Positions 1 to 7,675 of a stretch of 64,000 nt of DNA are shown here, in pieces. Both the position numbers and the translations under genes were made by a program. The DNA is from Aulosira sp. FACHB-615 (lineage in GTDB: Bacteria > Cyanobacteriota > Cyanobacteriia > Cyanobacteriales > Nostocaceae). Where the stretch lies: positions 434,001 to 498,000 of the forward strand of contig NZ_JACJSE010000002.1 in NCBI RefSeq assembly GCF_014698045.1. Reading direction: 5' to 3'. Positions within the stretch are counted from its first letter, which is position 1, and each line of letters begins with the position of its first letter. A model generated the notes under the pieces. It did no database searches. It saw only the letters and a program-made list of their open reading frames with translations, and was not told where the DNA came from.

Positions 1-84
1 CTACTTTCTGGCATAATTCTTGCTGAAAATCCCTAAACTTTAGCAAAAAATATTGCCAATATCACGTTTAATTGGTAGAAAAAC

Positions 85-1044
85 ATGAAATCTCTCCAGG
101 GTTTTTTCAAAACAGGTGCATTTTCTTTATTAGGTTTAGGATTAGTAACCGCACCTGCCCAAGCTGTCAATATTACTACTAGCAGTGACCCAAATATTTT
201 AGTTAACAACATTTTAGGTTCAGGGATTACAATCTCTAATGCTACCTATCAAGGTGCATCAATAGCATCTGGAATCTTCACAGATGGTTTAACTTCAGGT
301 ATCGGCATAGATAGAGGGATTATTCTCACTACTGGTAATGCAAAATTGGCATCCGGGCCAAATACTACTGAAAGTGCATCTAGTAGCAACAAAGTACCTG
401 GTGATACTGACTTAAGTGCTTTAATTTCTGGTGTAAAAACCTTTGATGCTAGTGTACTAGAATTTGAATTTACATCCACAACTGGCAATCTATTTTTTAA
501 TTATGTTTTCGCCTCCGAAGAATATAACGAATATGTAAATTCTCAATATAACGATGTATTTGGCTTTTTCTTAGATGGTAAAAATATTGCCTTAATTCCT
601 GGAACTAATACACCAGTTTCTATTAATACTGTTAATGGTGGTAATCCATTTGGTAGTAATGCCACCAATCCGCAATTATTTAATAATAATGCCTTCAGTG
701 ATGGTGGAATTTATAATCTGCAATATGATGGTTTTACCAACATCTTTTCTGTACAATTCTTAGGTTTGAGTGAAGGCGTACATCGACTGAAAATAGCAAT
801 TGCAGATGTGGGAGATTATCGTTACGATTCTGCGGTGTTTATTCAAGCCGGTACTTTTTCTGCTGGTGAATTGCCAAAACCAAAACCCACACCCGTTCCG
901 CAACCAACAACTCCAGTACCTACACCAACACCCGTAAAACAAGTACCAGAACCCACCACTATTGTAGGTATATTGGCTAGTGCTGCTTTTGGTCTGACAT
1001 CCCTCCGCAAGCGGACATTAGCAGCAACAAAAGCTCTCCGCTAA
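85..1044 (+). CDS. Exported choice-of-anchor L protein with PEP-CTERM tail
   Basis: A 319-residue exported protein. Residues 1-27 form a signal peptide (basic start, hydrophobic core, cleavage after APAQA). The body (about 30-255) looks like a choice-of-anchor L domain; the FNYVFASEEYNEYV stretch near residue 140 is characteristic. A Pro/Thr/Lys-rich linker (about 263-290) leads to a PEP-CTERM tail: VPEP, a hydrophobic segment, then a basic cluster (LRKR). PEP-CTERM tails are sorting signals, usually processed by an exosortase that is not in this window. Role inferred: surface or extracellular matrix protein. Exact function unknown. Confidence 0.85.
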   Translation: MKSLQGFFKTGAFSLLGLGLVTAPAQAVNITTSSDPNILVNNILGSGITISNATYQGASIASGIFTDGLTSGIGIDRGIILTTGNAKLASGPNTTESASSSNKVPGDTDLSALISGVKTFDASVLEFEFTSTTGNLFFNYVFASEEYNEYVNSQYNDVFGFFLDGKNIALIPGTNTPVSINTVNGGNPFGSNATNPQLFNNNAFSDGGIYNLQYDGFTNIFSVQFLGLSEGVHRLKIAIADVGDYRYDSAVFIQAGTFSAGELPKPKPTPVPQPTTPVPTPTPVKQVPEPTTIVGILASAAFGLTSLRKRTLAATKALR

Positions 1045-1320
1045 ATTTTATGTAAAAATACGGAAACTTCATTATTAAATTACAAAGTAAGAAGTACTCT
1101 ATAAAAGTAACTTCACAGGAATAACACGTAGTAAGATAACTGCCAAGCTCAAAACTTGTAGTCAAACCAACTGTTTACCAGAATTTGCTGCTTGTTCTGT
1201 GATGCGATCGCCTATTAGGAGTAGTTTTCCCCTAAAACACAGTACCCCTAGACAAGTTACTTAACAAACCGCCCGTATTACTACTGGCCTCTTTCTTTGG
1301 AAAAACATTCTACTTAAAGT
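1045..1320. other. Intergenic region between the two PEP-CTERM genes
   Basis: AT-rich spacer with one HIP1 octamer near 1204. I see no convincing terminator, RNA gene or ORF. It probably carries the promoter of the downstream PEP-CTERM gene. Confidence 0.4.
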
Positions 1321-1992
1321 ATGGCTAAATCAAATTTTTTTTCCACATTCAGTAAACTAGGACTCACATTAACTACCATCACAGCCATAGGCATGGCAAC
1401 ATCTCATACAGCCAACGCCGCCACCTTGTTGTCTGACAACTTTAATAGTGAAAATGGTGGTGTGGGAAGTTTAAACTACAATGCTTTTACCAACTGGAAC
1501 GTTTCTGGTGGCAGCGTTGATTTAATTGGGAATGGTTCTTTTGACTTATTCCCTGGTAACGGACTGTATCTTGATACAGATGGCTCGACCAGTAATGCTG
1601 GCAGAATTACATCAAAAACAGCATTTACATTTAATCCGGGAGATTTAGTTGACATCAGTTTCGATCTTGGTGGCGCTAGTAGACGAGGCGAAACTAACTC
1701 CGTAATTGTCTCTTTGGGCAGTTTGTTCAACGAAACATTTACCTTACCAGCTAACGAAGCTTTGACTACCATTCGCCGTAGGATTAATGTCGCCACACTC
1801 ACCACTGCTAATTTAGCCTTTGAAGGCGTTGGTGGAGATAATGTTGGTTTAATCCTGGATAACATTACTCTGTCACGCACGCCCACATCAATTCCTGAAC
1901 CTAGTGCTTGGTTGGGTGTATTAGCATTGGGGGCTTTAGGTACAGTTTCAGTATCTAAGCGTCAACTCCAGAAACTAAAAGCTAAAGCATAA
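1321..1992 (+). CDS. PEP-CTERM exported protein
   Basis: A 223-residue protein. Its signal peptide ends near residue 33 (SHTANA). The middle is rich in beta-strand-forming Gly/Asn/Thr segments, opening with DNFNSENGG, a common start of extracellular PEP-CTERM proteins. The C-terminus is IPEPSAWLGVLALGALG followed by a basic tail, a canonical PEP-CTERM sorting signal. It lies 276 bp after another PEP-CTERM gene on the same strand and is followed by a clear terminator. The ligand or structural role cannot be read from the sequence. Confidence 0.82.
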   Translation: MAKSNFFSTFSKLGLTLTTITAIGMATSHTANAATLLSDNFNSENGGVGSLNYNAFTNWNVSGGSVDLIGNGSFDLFPGNGLYLDTDGSTSNAGRITSKTAFTFNPGDLVDISFDLGGASRRGETNSVIVSLGSLFNETFTLPANEALTTIRRRINVATLTTANLAFEGVGGDNVGLILDNITLSRTPTSIPEPSAWLGVLALGALGTVSVSKRQLQKLKAKA

Positions 1993-2019
1993 ATAAATTT
2001 TCACTCAACTTTGTAGCGC

Positions 2020-2058
2020 CCGTGTCAGAATACATCTGACGCGGTGTTTTTTGTTTTT
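2020..2058 (+). terminator. Rho-independent terminator after the PEP-CTERM gene
   Basis: Ten-base stem CCGTGTCAGA / TCTGACGCGG (one G-T pair) with a 5-base loop, then TGTTTTTTGTTTTT. It lies 28 bp after the stop codon at 1992 and separates this gene from atpD. Confidence 0.8.
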
Positions 2059-2205
2059 AGCCTCATTTCCAAAACAAAACACTGGTCTTAAGGAATTACT
2101 AACGGAGTTATGTCCCCTTCCGGTGCTACAGTGAAAGATGACATTGCTTAATCTTTTGTCATCAAAGACCTCATCTGAAATATAGCTTCAATCATTAGGC
2201 TCAGC

Positions 2206-3651
2206 ATGGTCACCGCAGAAAAAACAAACATAGGCTACATTACCCAAATCATTGGTCCTGTTGTAGACGTTAAATTCCCTGGCGGTAAATTACCGCAAAT
2301 CTACAACGCTTTGACCATCAAAGGCACTAACGAAGCTGGACAGGAAATCAACCTAACCGTCGAAGTACAGCAACTGCTGGGCGACAACCAAGTTCGAGCT
2401 GTGGCGATGAGTTCCACCGACGGTCTAGTACGCGGTTTGGAAGTTGTCGATACAGGCGCTGCCATCAGTGTACCAGTGGGTAAAGCTACCCTGGGTCGGA
2501 TTTTCAACGTCCTTGGCGAACCTGTTGACAACAGAGGGCCAGTAAATGCGGAGGAAACCTTACCTATCCACCGCGATGCTCCCAAGCTAACTGAACTGGA
2601 AACCAAACCTTCCGTTTTCGAGACCGGAATTAAAGTCGTTGACTTGCTAACTCCCTATCGACGTGGCGGTAAGATTGGTCTGTTCGGCGGTGCAGGTGTC
2701 GGTAAGACCGTGATCATGATGGAGTTGATCAACAACATCGCTACCCAGCACGGTGGTGTATCCGTATTTGCTGGTGTGGGTGAGCGTACCCGCGAAGGGA
2801 ACGACCTCTACAACGAAATGATTGAATCTGGGGTTATCAACAAAGACAACCTCAACGAATCAAAAATCGCGCTGGTTTACGGTCAGATGAACGAACCACC
2901 CGGAGCAAGAATGCGGGTTGGTTTGTCTGGTTTGACAATGGCTGAGTACTTCCGTGATGTCAACAAACAAGACGTATTGCTGTTTGTTGACAACATCTTC
3001 CGCTTTGTACAAGCAGGTTCAGAAGTATCTGCGCTACTAGGTCGGATGCCATCTGCGGTAGGTTATCAGCCTACACTGGGTACTGACGTAGGTGCATTAC
3101 AAGAACGGATTACCTCGACAACCGAAGGTTCTATCACCTCCATTCAAGCGGTTTACGTACCTGCGGACGACTTGACCGACCCCGCACCTGCAACCACCTT
3201 CGCTCACTTGGATGGTACTACAGTACTATCTCGTGGTTTGGCTGCTAAAGGTATTTACCCTGCGGTTGATCCTCTGGGTTCTACCTCAACAATGTTACAG
3301 CCCAACATTGTAGGTGACGAACACTACAACACTGCTCGTGCTGTGCAAGCAACCTTACAACGCTACAAAGAATTACAAGACATCATCGCAATTCTCGGTT
3401 TAGATGAATTGTCTGAAGATGACCGTCTGACTGTAGCACGCGCTCGGAAGATTGAGCGTTTCTTGTCTCAGCCCTTCTTCGTAGCAGAAGTATTCACCGG
3501 TTCTCCTGGTAAATACGTAAAATTGGAAGACACCATCAAAGGCTTCCAGAAGATTCTGTCTGGTGAATTAGATGCTCTACCAGAACAAGCCTTCTACTTG
3601 GTAGGCGATATCAACGAAGCGATCGCCAAAGCTGAAAAGCTCAAAGGTTAA
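2206..3651 (+). CDS. atpD: F1F0 ATP synthase subunit beta
   Basis: Catalytic beta subunit of F1 ATP synthase (called atpB in chloroplast nomenclature); 481 residues, the normal length. It shows the N-terminal beta-barrel start (IGYITQIIGPVVDVKFP), the P-loop GGAGVGKT near residues 161-168, the GERTREGNDLY segment, the ALLGRMPSAVGYQPTL catalytic loop, and DELSEDD, a variant of the DELSEED lever. It works at the thylakoid/cytoplasmic membrane, making ATP from the proton gradient. As is usual in cyanobacteria, the beta and epsilon genes form an operon separate from the other atp genes. Confidence 0.98.
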   Translation: MVTAEKTNIGYITQIIGPVVDVKFPGGKLPQIYNALTIKGTNEAGQEINLTVEVQQLLGDNQVRAVAMSSTDGLVRGLEVVDTGAAISVPVGKATLGRIFNVLGEPVDNRGPVNAEETLPIHRDAPKLTELETKPSVFETGIKVVDLLTPYRRGGKIGLFGGAGVGKTVIMMELINNIATQHGGVSVFAGVGERTREGNDLYNEMIESGVINKDNLNESKIALVYGQMNEPPGARMRVGLSGLTMAEYFRDVNKQDVLLFVDNIFRFVQAGSEVSALLGRMPSAVGYQPTLGTDVGALQERITSTTEGSITSIQAVYVPADDLTDPAPATTFAHLDGTTVLSRGLAAKGIYPAVDPLGSTSTMLQPNIVGDEHYNTARAVQATLQRYKELQDIIAILGLDELSEDDRLTVARARKIERFLSQPFFVAEVFTGSPGKYVKLEDTIKGFQKILSGELDALPEQAFYLVGDINEAIAKAEKLKG

Positions 3652-3744
3652 TACTCAGTGAACAGTCATCAGTGAACAGTCATCAGACATGAAAACTGTT
3701 CACTGATAACTGATAACTGATAACTGATAACTGATAACTGAAAC
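3652..3744 (+). repeat. Short tandem repeat (TGATAAC heptamer) inside the atpD-atpC operon
   Basis: The spacer between atpD and atpC holds an inverted repeat (GTGAACAGT ... ACTGTTCAC), then about 5.5 copies of the heptamer CTGATAA from 3703 to 3741, ending a few bases before the atpC start. Heptameric short tandemly repeated repetitive (STRR) sequences are known from heterocystous cyanobacteria. A related block lies at 34105-34152. Confidence 0.85.
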
Positions 3745-4158
3745 ATGGCATTAACCGTTCGTGTAATTTCCCCAGACAAAACAATCTGGGATGCTGAAGC
3801 TGAAGAAGTAATTTTACCCAGTACAACTGGTCAGTTAGGTATCCTCAGTGGACACGCACCACTGTTAACCGCCTTGGACACAGGGGTAATGCGTGTTCGT
3901 GCCGGCAAAAATACTAACTGGCAAGCGATCGCACTTTTGGGTGGTTTCGCAGAAGTAGAAGCTGATGAAGTGACAATTCTAGTCAATGGCGCAGAACGTG
4001 GCGACACCATCGATGTAGACAGCGCACGCACAGCTTACAACGAAGCCCAAACCCGCCTAGCTCAAGTTCCAGCAGGCGATCGACAAGCTCAAATCCAAGC
4101 TAACCAAGCATACAAACGCGCCCGCGCTCGTTTTCAAGCTGCTGGCGGTTTGGTGTAA
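3745..4158 (+). CDS. atpC: F1F0 ATP synthase subunit epsilon
   Basis: A 137-residue epsilon subunit (atpE in chloroplast nomenclature). The N-terminal beta sandwich starts MALTVRVISPDKTIWD and continues with LPSTTGQLGILSGHAPLLTALDTG, the family hallmark. The C-terminal part (about 85-137) is the two-helix inhibitory region. It couples F1 rotation to the c-ring and can restrain ATP hydrolysis. It is co-directional with atpD, 93 bp apart, and a strong terminator follows. Confidence 0.97.
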   Translation: MALTVRVISPDKTIWDAEAEEVILPSTTGQLGILSGHAPLLTALDTGVMRVRAGKNTNWQAIALLGGFAEVEADEVTILVNGAERGDTIDVDSARTAYNEAQTRLAQVPAGDRQAQIQANQAYKRARARFQAAGGLV

Positions 4159-4179
4159 ACATTGCTCATAATCTGCAAT

Positions 4180-4219
4180 TTTGTAGAGTAGGCTATCTGC
4201 TTGCTCTACAAATTTTTTT
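4180..4219 (+). terminator. Rho-independent terminator of the atpD-atpC operon
   Basis: TTTGTAGAG and CTCTACAAA pair across a 15-base loop and are followed by seven T residues. It lies about 20 bp after the atpC stop. Confidence 0.87.
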
Positions 4220-4397
4220 GAGGAAGTTTTGTGATGAACATCTAACAACCAAACGCGATAACTTCGTTAAGCTACGCTAACGCACTCCCAATCAGCATTA
4301 AGGGCTATTCCTGTAAAATCTCTTGATAGCGCATATAGCGCATATATGTATTATTTCCTAGTTTATAATTGGTGTGAATAAATCATAGTCAAACCTT

Positions 4398-4634
4398 ATG
4401 TTGCAATCGATTGAAGGAATTTATAAAAATGGCAAAGTAGAACTTGCCGAACTACCATCAGATGTGTCAGAAAGTCGGGTAATCGTAACTTTTTTAGAAC
4501 CAAGAAATTATTTTCAGCATTCACAAATAATGACATTTGGGATGTTCTCAGGGGAAAATCAATCCACGGAAGACGATTTCGGTATAGCTGAATTTCATGG
4601 AGATAGAGAAGATTATTTAGACTGGTCAAAATAA
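4398..4634 (+). CDS. Putative antitoxin of a broken toxin-antitoxin pair
   Basis: A 78-residue protein starting MLQSIEGIYKNGKVELAELP and continuing into a VIVTFLE strand. This short beta-strand N-terminus resembles small cyanobacterial antitoxins (AF2212/DUF104-like). The 3-bp spacing to a PIN-domain start at 4638 supports an antitoxin-toxin arrangement. The PIN gene is reduced to 40 codons, so this antitoxin looks orphaned. The acidic C-terminal half would be the toxin-binding part. Family assignment is tentative; hypothetical protein is the alternative. Confidence 0.6.
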   Translation: MLQSIEGIYKNGKVELAELPSDVSESRVIVTFLEPRNYFQHSQIMTFGMFSGENQSTEDDFGIAEFHGDREDYLDWSK

Positions 4635-4637
4635 TCT

Positions 4638-4760
4638 ATGAAATATGTTGTTGATACCCATGCGCTTATCTGGTTTCTAGAAGGAAACATCGCGCAGATA
4701 GCAGAGGCTTTGGAGTTAAGTGTGGATGATGTGAAAAAAGCTGCACAAAAGTCTGAGTAA
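4638..4760 (+). pseudogene. Truncated PIN-domain (VapC-like) toxin fragment
   Basis: This 40-codon frame starts MKYVVDTHALIWFLEGN, the first strand and catalytic Asp of a VapC-type PIN nuclease, three bases after the upstream antitoxin. After residue 17 the PIN sequence stops and runs into an unrelated tail (IAQIAEALELSVDDVKKAAQ), which looks like the end of another small protein. A functional PIN domain needs about 120 residues and three or four acidic residues, so this is a remnant left by deletion. Confidence 0.75.
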
Positions 4761-4801
4761 AGAAGGGGATATAAGCGATCGTACTTCCCAACATCATACA
4801 G

Positions 4802-4993
4802 GCGATCGCAGATCAGTTTGGGGTTACACTCAAGAAGCGCGGACGACCAGCTAAGGATGAAGAGGAAAAATATGAGCCGATTTCCATTAGATTTCATCCT
4901 AAAATCATAGCTTGGGCAAAGGAAGAATCAGAAAAGCGAGGGATAGGCTATCAAACGGTTATCAATGAAGCACTATTGGAGAAAATAGGCTAA
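4802..4993 (+). pseudogene. 5'-truncated duplicate of the brnA antitoxin
   Basis: This frame encodes AIADQFGVTLKKRGRPAKDE and continues to ALLEKIG-stop. It matches the last 63 codons of the intact brnA gene (6207-6398) with few substitutions and no indel. Upstream the frame has no ATG, GTG or TTG before a stop at 4772. Similarity begins exactly at a HIP1 octamer. It is a partial gene copy that lacks the toxin and the antitoxin N-terminus. Confidence 0.88.
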
Positions 4994-5061
4994 AATCTAG
5001 CGATCGCACTTTCCCAATATTACAAACGCGTAGCCGTAAGGCTTGTAGTTAGACATCGCAC
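4994..5061. repeat. HIP1-linked repeat with GCGTAGCCGTAAGGCTTG motif
   Basis: Contains GCGATCGCAC, then GCGTAGCCGTAAGGCTTG and AGACATCGCAC. The same order recurs at 8080-8143. A member of the local HIP1-rich repeats between toxin-antitoxin genes. Confidence 0.65.
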
Positions 5062-5457
5062 TTACCAAAGTGTTTTGACGTGTGGATAGTTGAGAATTTT
5101 TTGATCGCAGGTCATAAGTTCTATATTGCGGCGGTAGGCGATCGCAACAATAATACGATCAGCTAGGTCTTTGTGGAAGTCGCCGGGTAATTGGGTGCTG
5201 GTAATTGCATCAAGTGGATCGAGTGGTTCTATGGTAATTCCAGGTCGGCTTTTGGCAAGTGCAAACCATTCATTAACGGGAAGTGGGAGTGGTAGTTTCC
5301 CATTACTATACTTAACTGCGATTTCCCAAACAGAAATAGCAGAAACAATAAGGGCATTTTGATTTTCGCCTATGGTTAATAGGTTACGACCACGCTCAGA
5401 AAGCTGATCTGGGGAATGGAGCCACCACAGCCAAATGTGGGTGTCTAGCAAAATCAT
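5062..5457 (-). CDS. vapC: Type II toxin, PIN-domain ribonuclease (VapC family)
   Basis: A PIN-domain nuclease of about 131 residues. Acidic motifs: ILLDTHIWLWW (Asp at residue 5), SVWEIAVKY (Glu), and KDLADRIIVAIA followed by LMTCDQKIL (two Asp). Such toxins cleave RNA, often tRNA or rRNA, when released from the antitoxin. I chose the start at 5457 because its ATG overlaps the antitoxin TGA as ATGA and begins the first beta strand directly; an in-frame start 18 bp upstream would add six residues. It follows the antitoxin at 5454-5693. Confidence 0.9.
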   Translation of the reverse strand: MILLDTHIWLWWLHSPDQLSERGRNLLTIGENQNALIVSAISVWEIAVKYSNGKLPLPLPVNEWFALAKSRPGITIEPLDPLDAITSTQLPGDFHKDLADRIIVAIAYRRNIELMTCDQKILNYPHVKTLW

Positions 5458-5693
5458 TGTCCCAAAGCATCCCATAATTCAGGCATGGGTTCGTCAAAAT
5501 CTGGGGGAATTGTTATGGGGATTTTGCGTAGGGGATGCTGAGGACTGCGATCGCTCTTTAAATCAATTGCATCAGGGGTTGGAGATGGCTGTGATGATGG
5601 CACTGTCAGGCTTTGAGCTAAAATTTGGAGGATGCGAATCCTTTCTGCTAAGTCGAGGCTGAGGAGTTGTTGCTCTAGTTCTTGATTGCTCAT
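5454..5693 (-). CDS. Putative antitoxin partner of the PIN toxin
   Basis: A 79-residue protein, MSNQELEQQLLSLDLAERIRILQ..., with a helical N-terminus similar to addiction-module component proteins, then a Ser/Pro/Asp-rich linker and a C-terminal PDFDEPMPELWDALG segment likely to bind the toxin. It overlaps the downstream PIN gene by 4 bp. The frame stays open upstream to 5909, but the ATG at 5693 gives the expected antitoxin size and the upstream residues look non-coding. Type assignment rests mainly on context. Confidence 0.75.
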   Translation of the reverse strand: MSNQELEQQLLSLDLAERIRILQILAQSLTVPSSQPSPTPDAIDLKSDRSPQHPLRKIPITIPPDFDEPMPELWDALGQ

Positions 5694-5872
5694 AGCTTTG
5701 CCCCTAATGGTTGTGCTATTTATTTTAGCGGAACTCTCCAATCTGTCCGATGACAGATAACGCGATCGCACTCTCTTCACTACAAACAAAAAGCGATCGC
5801 ATCTATGCACTTCATCCCAAAGTCCCAGTCGTTGTAGGATGGCAAAGACAATATTTTTGGTATATACTATAA

Positions 5873-6148
5873 ATGGGCTTTGAGTGGGACGACAACAAAG
5901 CCGAATCAAATTTTTTGAAACACGGTATCAAATTCGAGGAAGCTGTAACAGTTTTTGCCGACCCGTATCTCATGTTTACGGAAGACTCTATTCATTCTCA
6001 GGGAGAAGAAAGGGAATGGGCGATTGGTGAAATGGAAGATGGCTCAATTGTTGTGGTTGTTTTTACCATGCGAGGCGATCGCATCAGGATAATTAGTGCA
6101 AGAAGAGCGACAAAAAGGGAGTGTCAAGAATATGAATCAGGAATCTGA
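5873..6148 (+). CDS. brnT: BrnT-type ribonuclease toxin
   Basis: A 91-residue protein with the BrnT pattern: FEWDDNKAESNFLKHGIKFEEA at the N-terminus (conserved Asp, Lys and His), VFADPYLMF, GEEREWAIG, and RIRIISARRATKRECQEYE at the C-terminus. BrnT is a RelE-like ribonuclease toxin neutralised by BrnA. The brnA gene overlaps its 3' end by 17 bp, the usual toxin-first order of this family. The genes probably share one autoregulated promoter, located in the spacer shared with the divergent antitoxin start at 5693. Confidence 0.92.
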   Translation: MGFEWDDNKAESNFLKHGIKFEEAVTVFADPYLMFTEDSIHSQGEEREWAIGEMEDGSIVVVVFTMRGDRIRIISARRATKRECQEYESGI

Positions 6149-6398
6149 GTTTCCTTTTGACAAAGCAAGACGAGTTACACCAGAAGAAAATCAAAAATTC
6201 AGAGATGCGATCGCAGATCAGTTTGGGGTTACACTCAGGAAGCGCGGACGACCTGCTAAGGATGAAGAGGAAAAGTATGAGCCGGTTTCCATTAGATTTC
6301 ATCCTAAAATCATAGCTTGGGCAAAGAAAGAGGCAGAAAAGCGAGGGATAGGTTATCAAACGGTTATCAATGAAGCACTATTGGAGAAAATAGGCTAA
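6132..6398 (+). CDS. brnA: BrnA-type antitoxin
   Basis: An 88-residue antitoxin. The N-terminal FPFDKARRVTPEE part is the toxin-wrapping region. The C-terminal part (YEPVSIRFHPKIIAWAKKEA to GYQTVINEALLEKIG) is a ribbon-helix-helix-like DNA-binding fold that would dimerise and repress brnTA. The ATG at 6132 is preferred over 6096 because it gives the usual length and a short overlap with brnT. A truncated duplicate of its last 63 codons lies at 4802-4993. Confidence 0.92.
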   Translation: MNQESEFPFDKARRVTPEENQKFRDAIADQFGVTLRKRGRPAKDEEEKYEPVSIRFHPKIIAWAKKEAEKRGIGYQTVINEALLEKIG

Positions 6399-6481
6399 AA
6401 CTTAATGATTGCACTTTCTCCTCAACTTAATAAATGCGATCGCACTTCTCAAAACTACCAAAATGCGATCGCATGTGGCAT
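6399..6481. repeat. HIP1-rich spacer
   Basis: Two GCGATCGCA sites linked by CTTCTCAAAACTACCAAAAT, a unit also found near 8258-8286. No gene seen. Confidence 0.5.
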
Positions 6482-6733
6482 TTAGCTTGCTACCTTGTTC
6501 AAAAAACTGTTGAAGCGATCGCTATCCATCAAGCCATTTTCTGATAGTATGCGGCGCACTGCAACTAAATGCAATGTTCTGACATCCGCTTGTTGCTCGT
6601 AATCAGGCAGGACTATTAGTGTACCAGATGATGGATGCTGGTAAATCTTTTGAGAGCCAAAGGTCTGCATGGTTACAAACCCCGTCTCTAAAAGCAATTT
6701 TTCTAATTCTGTGAATTTAATTTCTCTAACCAT
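6482..6733 (-). CDS. HicA-fold small protein lacking the usual catalytic His
   Basis: An 83-residue protein with the HicA/YcfA double-stranded RNA-binding-like layout: VREIKFTELEKLLLETGF (helix 1), TFGSQKIYQHPSSGTLIVLP (beta hairpin), then LVAVRRILSENGL (helix 2). Canonical HicA toxins have GSH at the first hairpin; here it is GSQ, although a later His (QHP) is present. It may therefore be inactive as a ribonuclease or use another residue. Its start overlaps the end of the upstream DUF4365 gene by 8 bp, so the two are translationally coupled. No HicB antitoxin is visible. Confidence 0.7.
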   Translation of the reverse strand: MVREIKFTELEKLLLETGFVTMQTFGSQKIYQHPSSGTLIVLPDYEQQADVRTLHLVAVRRILSENGLMDSDRFNSFLNKVAS

Positions 6734-7235
6734 GATGACGAATCACTCCTTGTAACTGGCTGAGAACATTATTTTTAAATTTAGCAAATATTTTAATCGC
6801 CTGCTGATTTAATACGTTGTCTTTAGATAAACGCACAGTTACACTATCACCAACATTCGCTAAATCGAATCCCTCAATGCTTTCAAAATATGCTTGTATA
6901 TATAACCAATAAGCTTGGCTATTTTTTGCATCATATACAATTAAAATACATGGCATTGGTTCAACCAACCATAATTCTAAATCCGAGCGGGTGATAGTAA
7001 AAGTAATGGTTTTTTGGTCTGCAAGTATAGAGAGAGAATCTGTAGCTTTTAACTGTACATATATCTGACCATTTTCAATCTCACCTCCAGTATTATAAGT
7101 AAAAATCACTAGATAGTAGCCATAATCATACTCAATACGCTCTACAGAATACCCGCATAGCAAGATATATCTTTCGACATAGTTGACACTTAAATCTGCT
7201 ATTATATGTTCTCTTGGTCGCTTTTTTCTGGGCAT
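6726..7235 (-). CDS. DUF4365-like protein, possible nuclease fold
   Basis: A 169-residue protein starting MPRKKRPREHIIADLSVNYVERYILLCGY. It has acidic residues in RIEYDYGYYLVIF followed by GQIYVQLKATDS, a D ... QxK pattern like the PD-(D/E)XK core reported for DUF4365. It is followed with 8-bp overlap by the HicA-like gene. The C-terminal half (about 95-165) is mixed helix/strand and includes LVEPMPCILIVYDAK. Possible role: nuclease or nucleic-acid-binding component of a small two-gene system. Function not demonstrated. Confidence 0.65.
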   Translation of the reverse strand: MPRKKRPREHIIADLSVNYVERYILLCGYSVERIEYDYGYYLVIFTYNTGGEIENGQIYVQLKATDSLSILADQKTITFTITRSDLELWLVEPMPCILIVYDAKNSQAYWLYIQAYFESIEGFDLANVGDSVTVRLSKDNVLNQQAIKIFAKFKNNVLSQLQGVIRHHG

Positions 7236-7462
7236 TGAACGGGCTTTTTAGTTTAAAATTATCAAAATTATATTATGGCGTTTCTTACTCTAGTGAAATA
7301 CAGAAAAGAATAATTAACCGCATATAAACGAAGATGGACGCAGATAAATTTGTACTTCAGTAGACTAGGAAAGGTAACGCACTCCCATCAACCCTAATAA
7401 AAGCGATCGCGGTGGGACTTTAGATATACTCAAACTAGAATCAACTAGCTGATAATATTTGA

Positions 7463-7675
7463 ATGATGACAAATCGTGAAGAATTAATTCAAGAACTAGA
7501 ACAAGCCCCTGATGATATAGTTCAATCGGTACTAGATTTTTTGAATCGGGTAAAAGCCACACGCAAAACTCATCCTCTAGCAAAATTTGCAGGGATTTTA
7601 AGTGATGTCGAAGCCGAAGAATTAAAACGGGTGATAATCGCAGAATGTCGGCAGGTGGATGTAAATGAGTGGTGA
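7463..7675 (+). CDS. Antitoxin of a VapC-type pair
   Basis: A 70-residue protein: helical N-terminus (REELIQELEQAPDDIVQSVLDFL), then HPLAKFAGILSDVEAEELKRVI and a C-terminal ECRQVDVNEW. This HPLAKFAGIL...EW layout is common in cyanobacterial antitoxins next to PIN toxins (DUF2281-like N-terminus). It overlaps the toxin gene by 11 bp. It would bind and inhibit the toxin through the C-terminal acidic/aromatic tail. An adjacent Met codon (7466) is an equally possible start. Confidence 0.8.
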   Translation: MMTNREELIQELEQAPDDIVQSVLDFLNRVKATRKTHPLAKFAGILSDVEAEELKRVIIAECRQVDVNEW

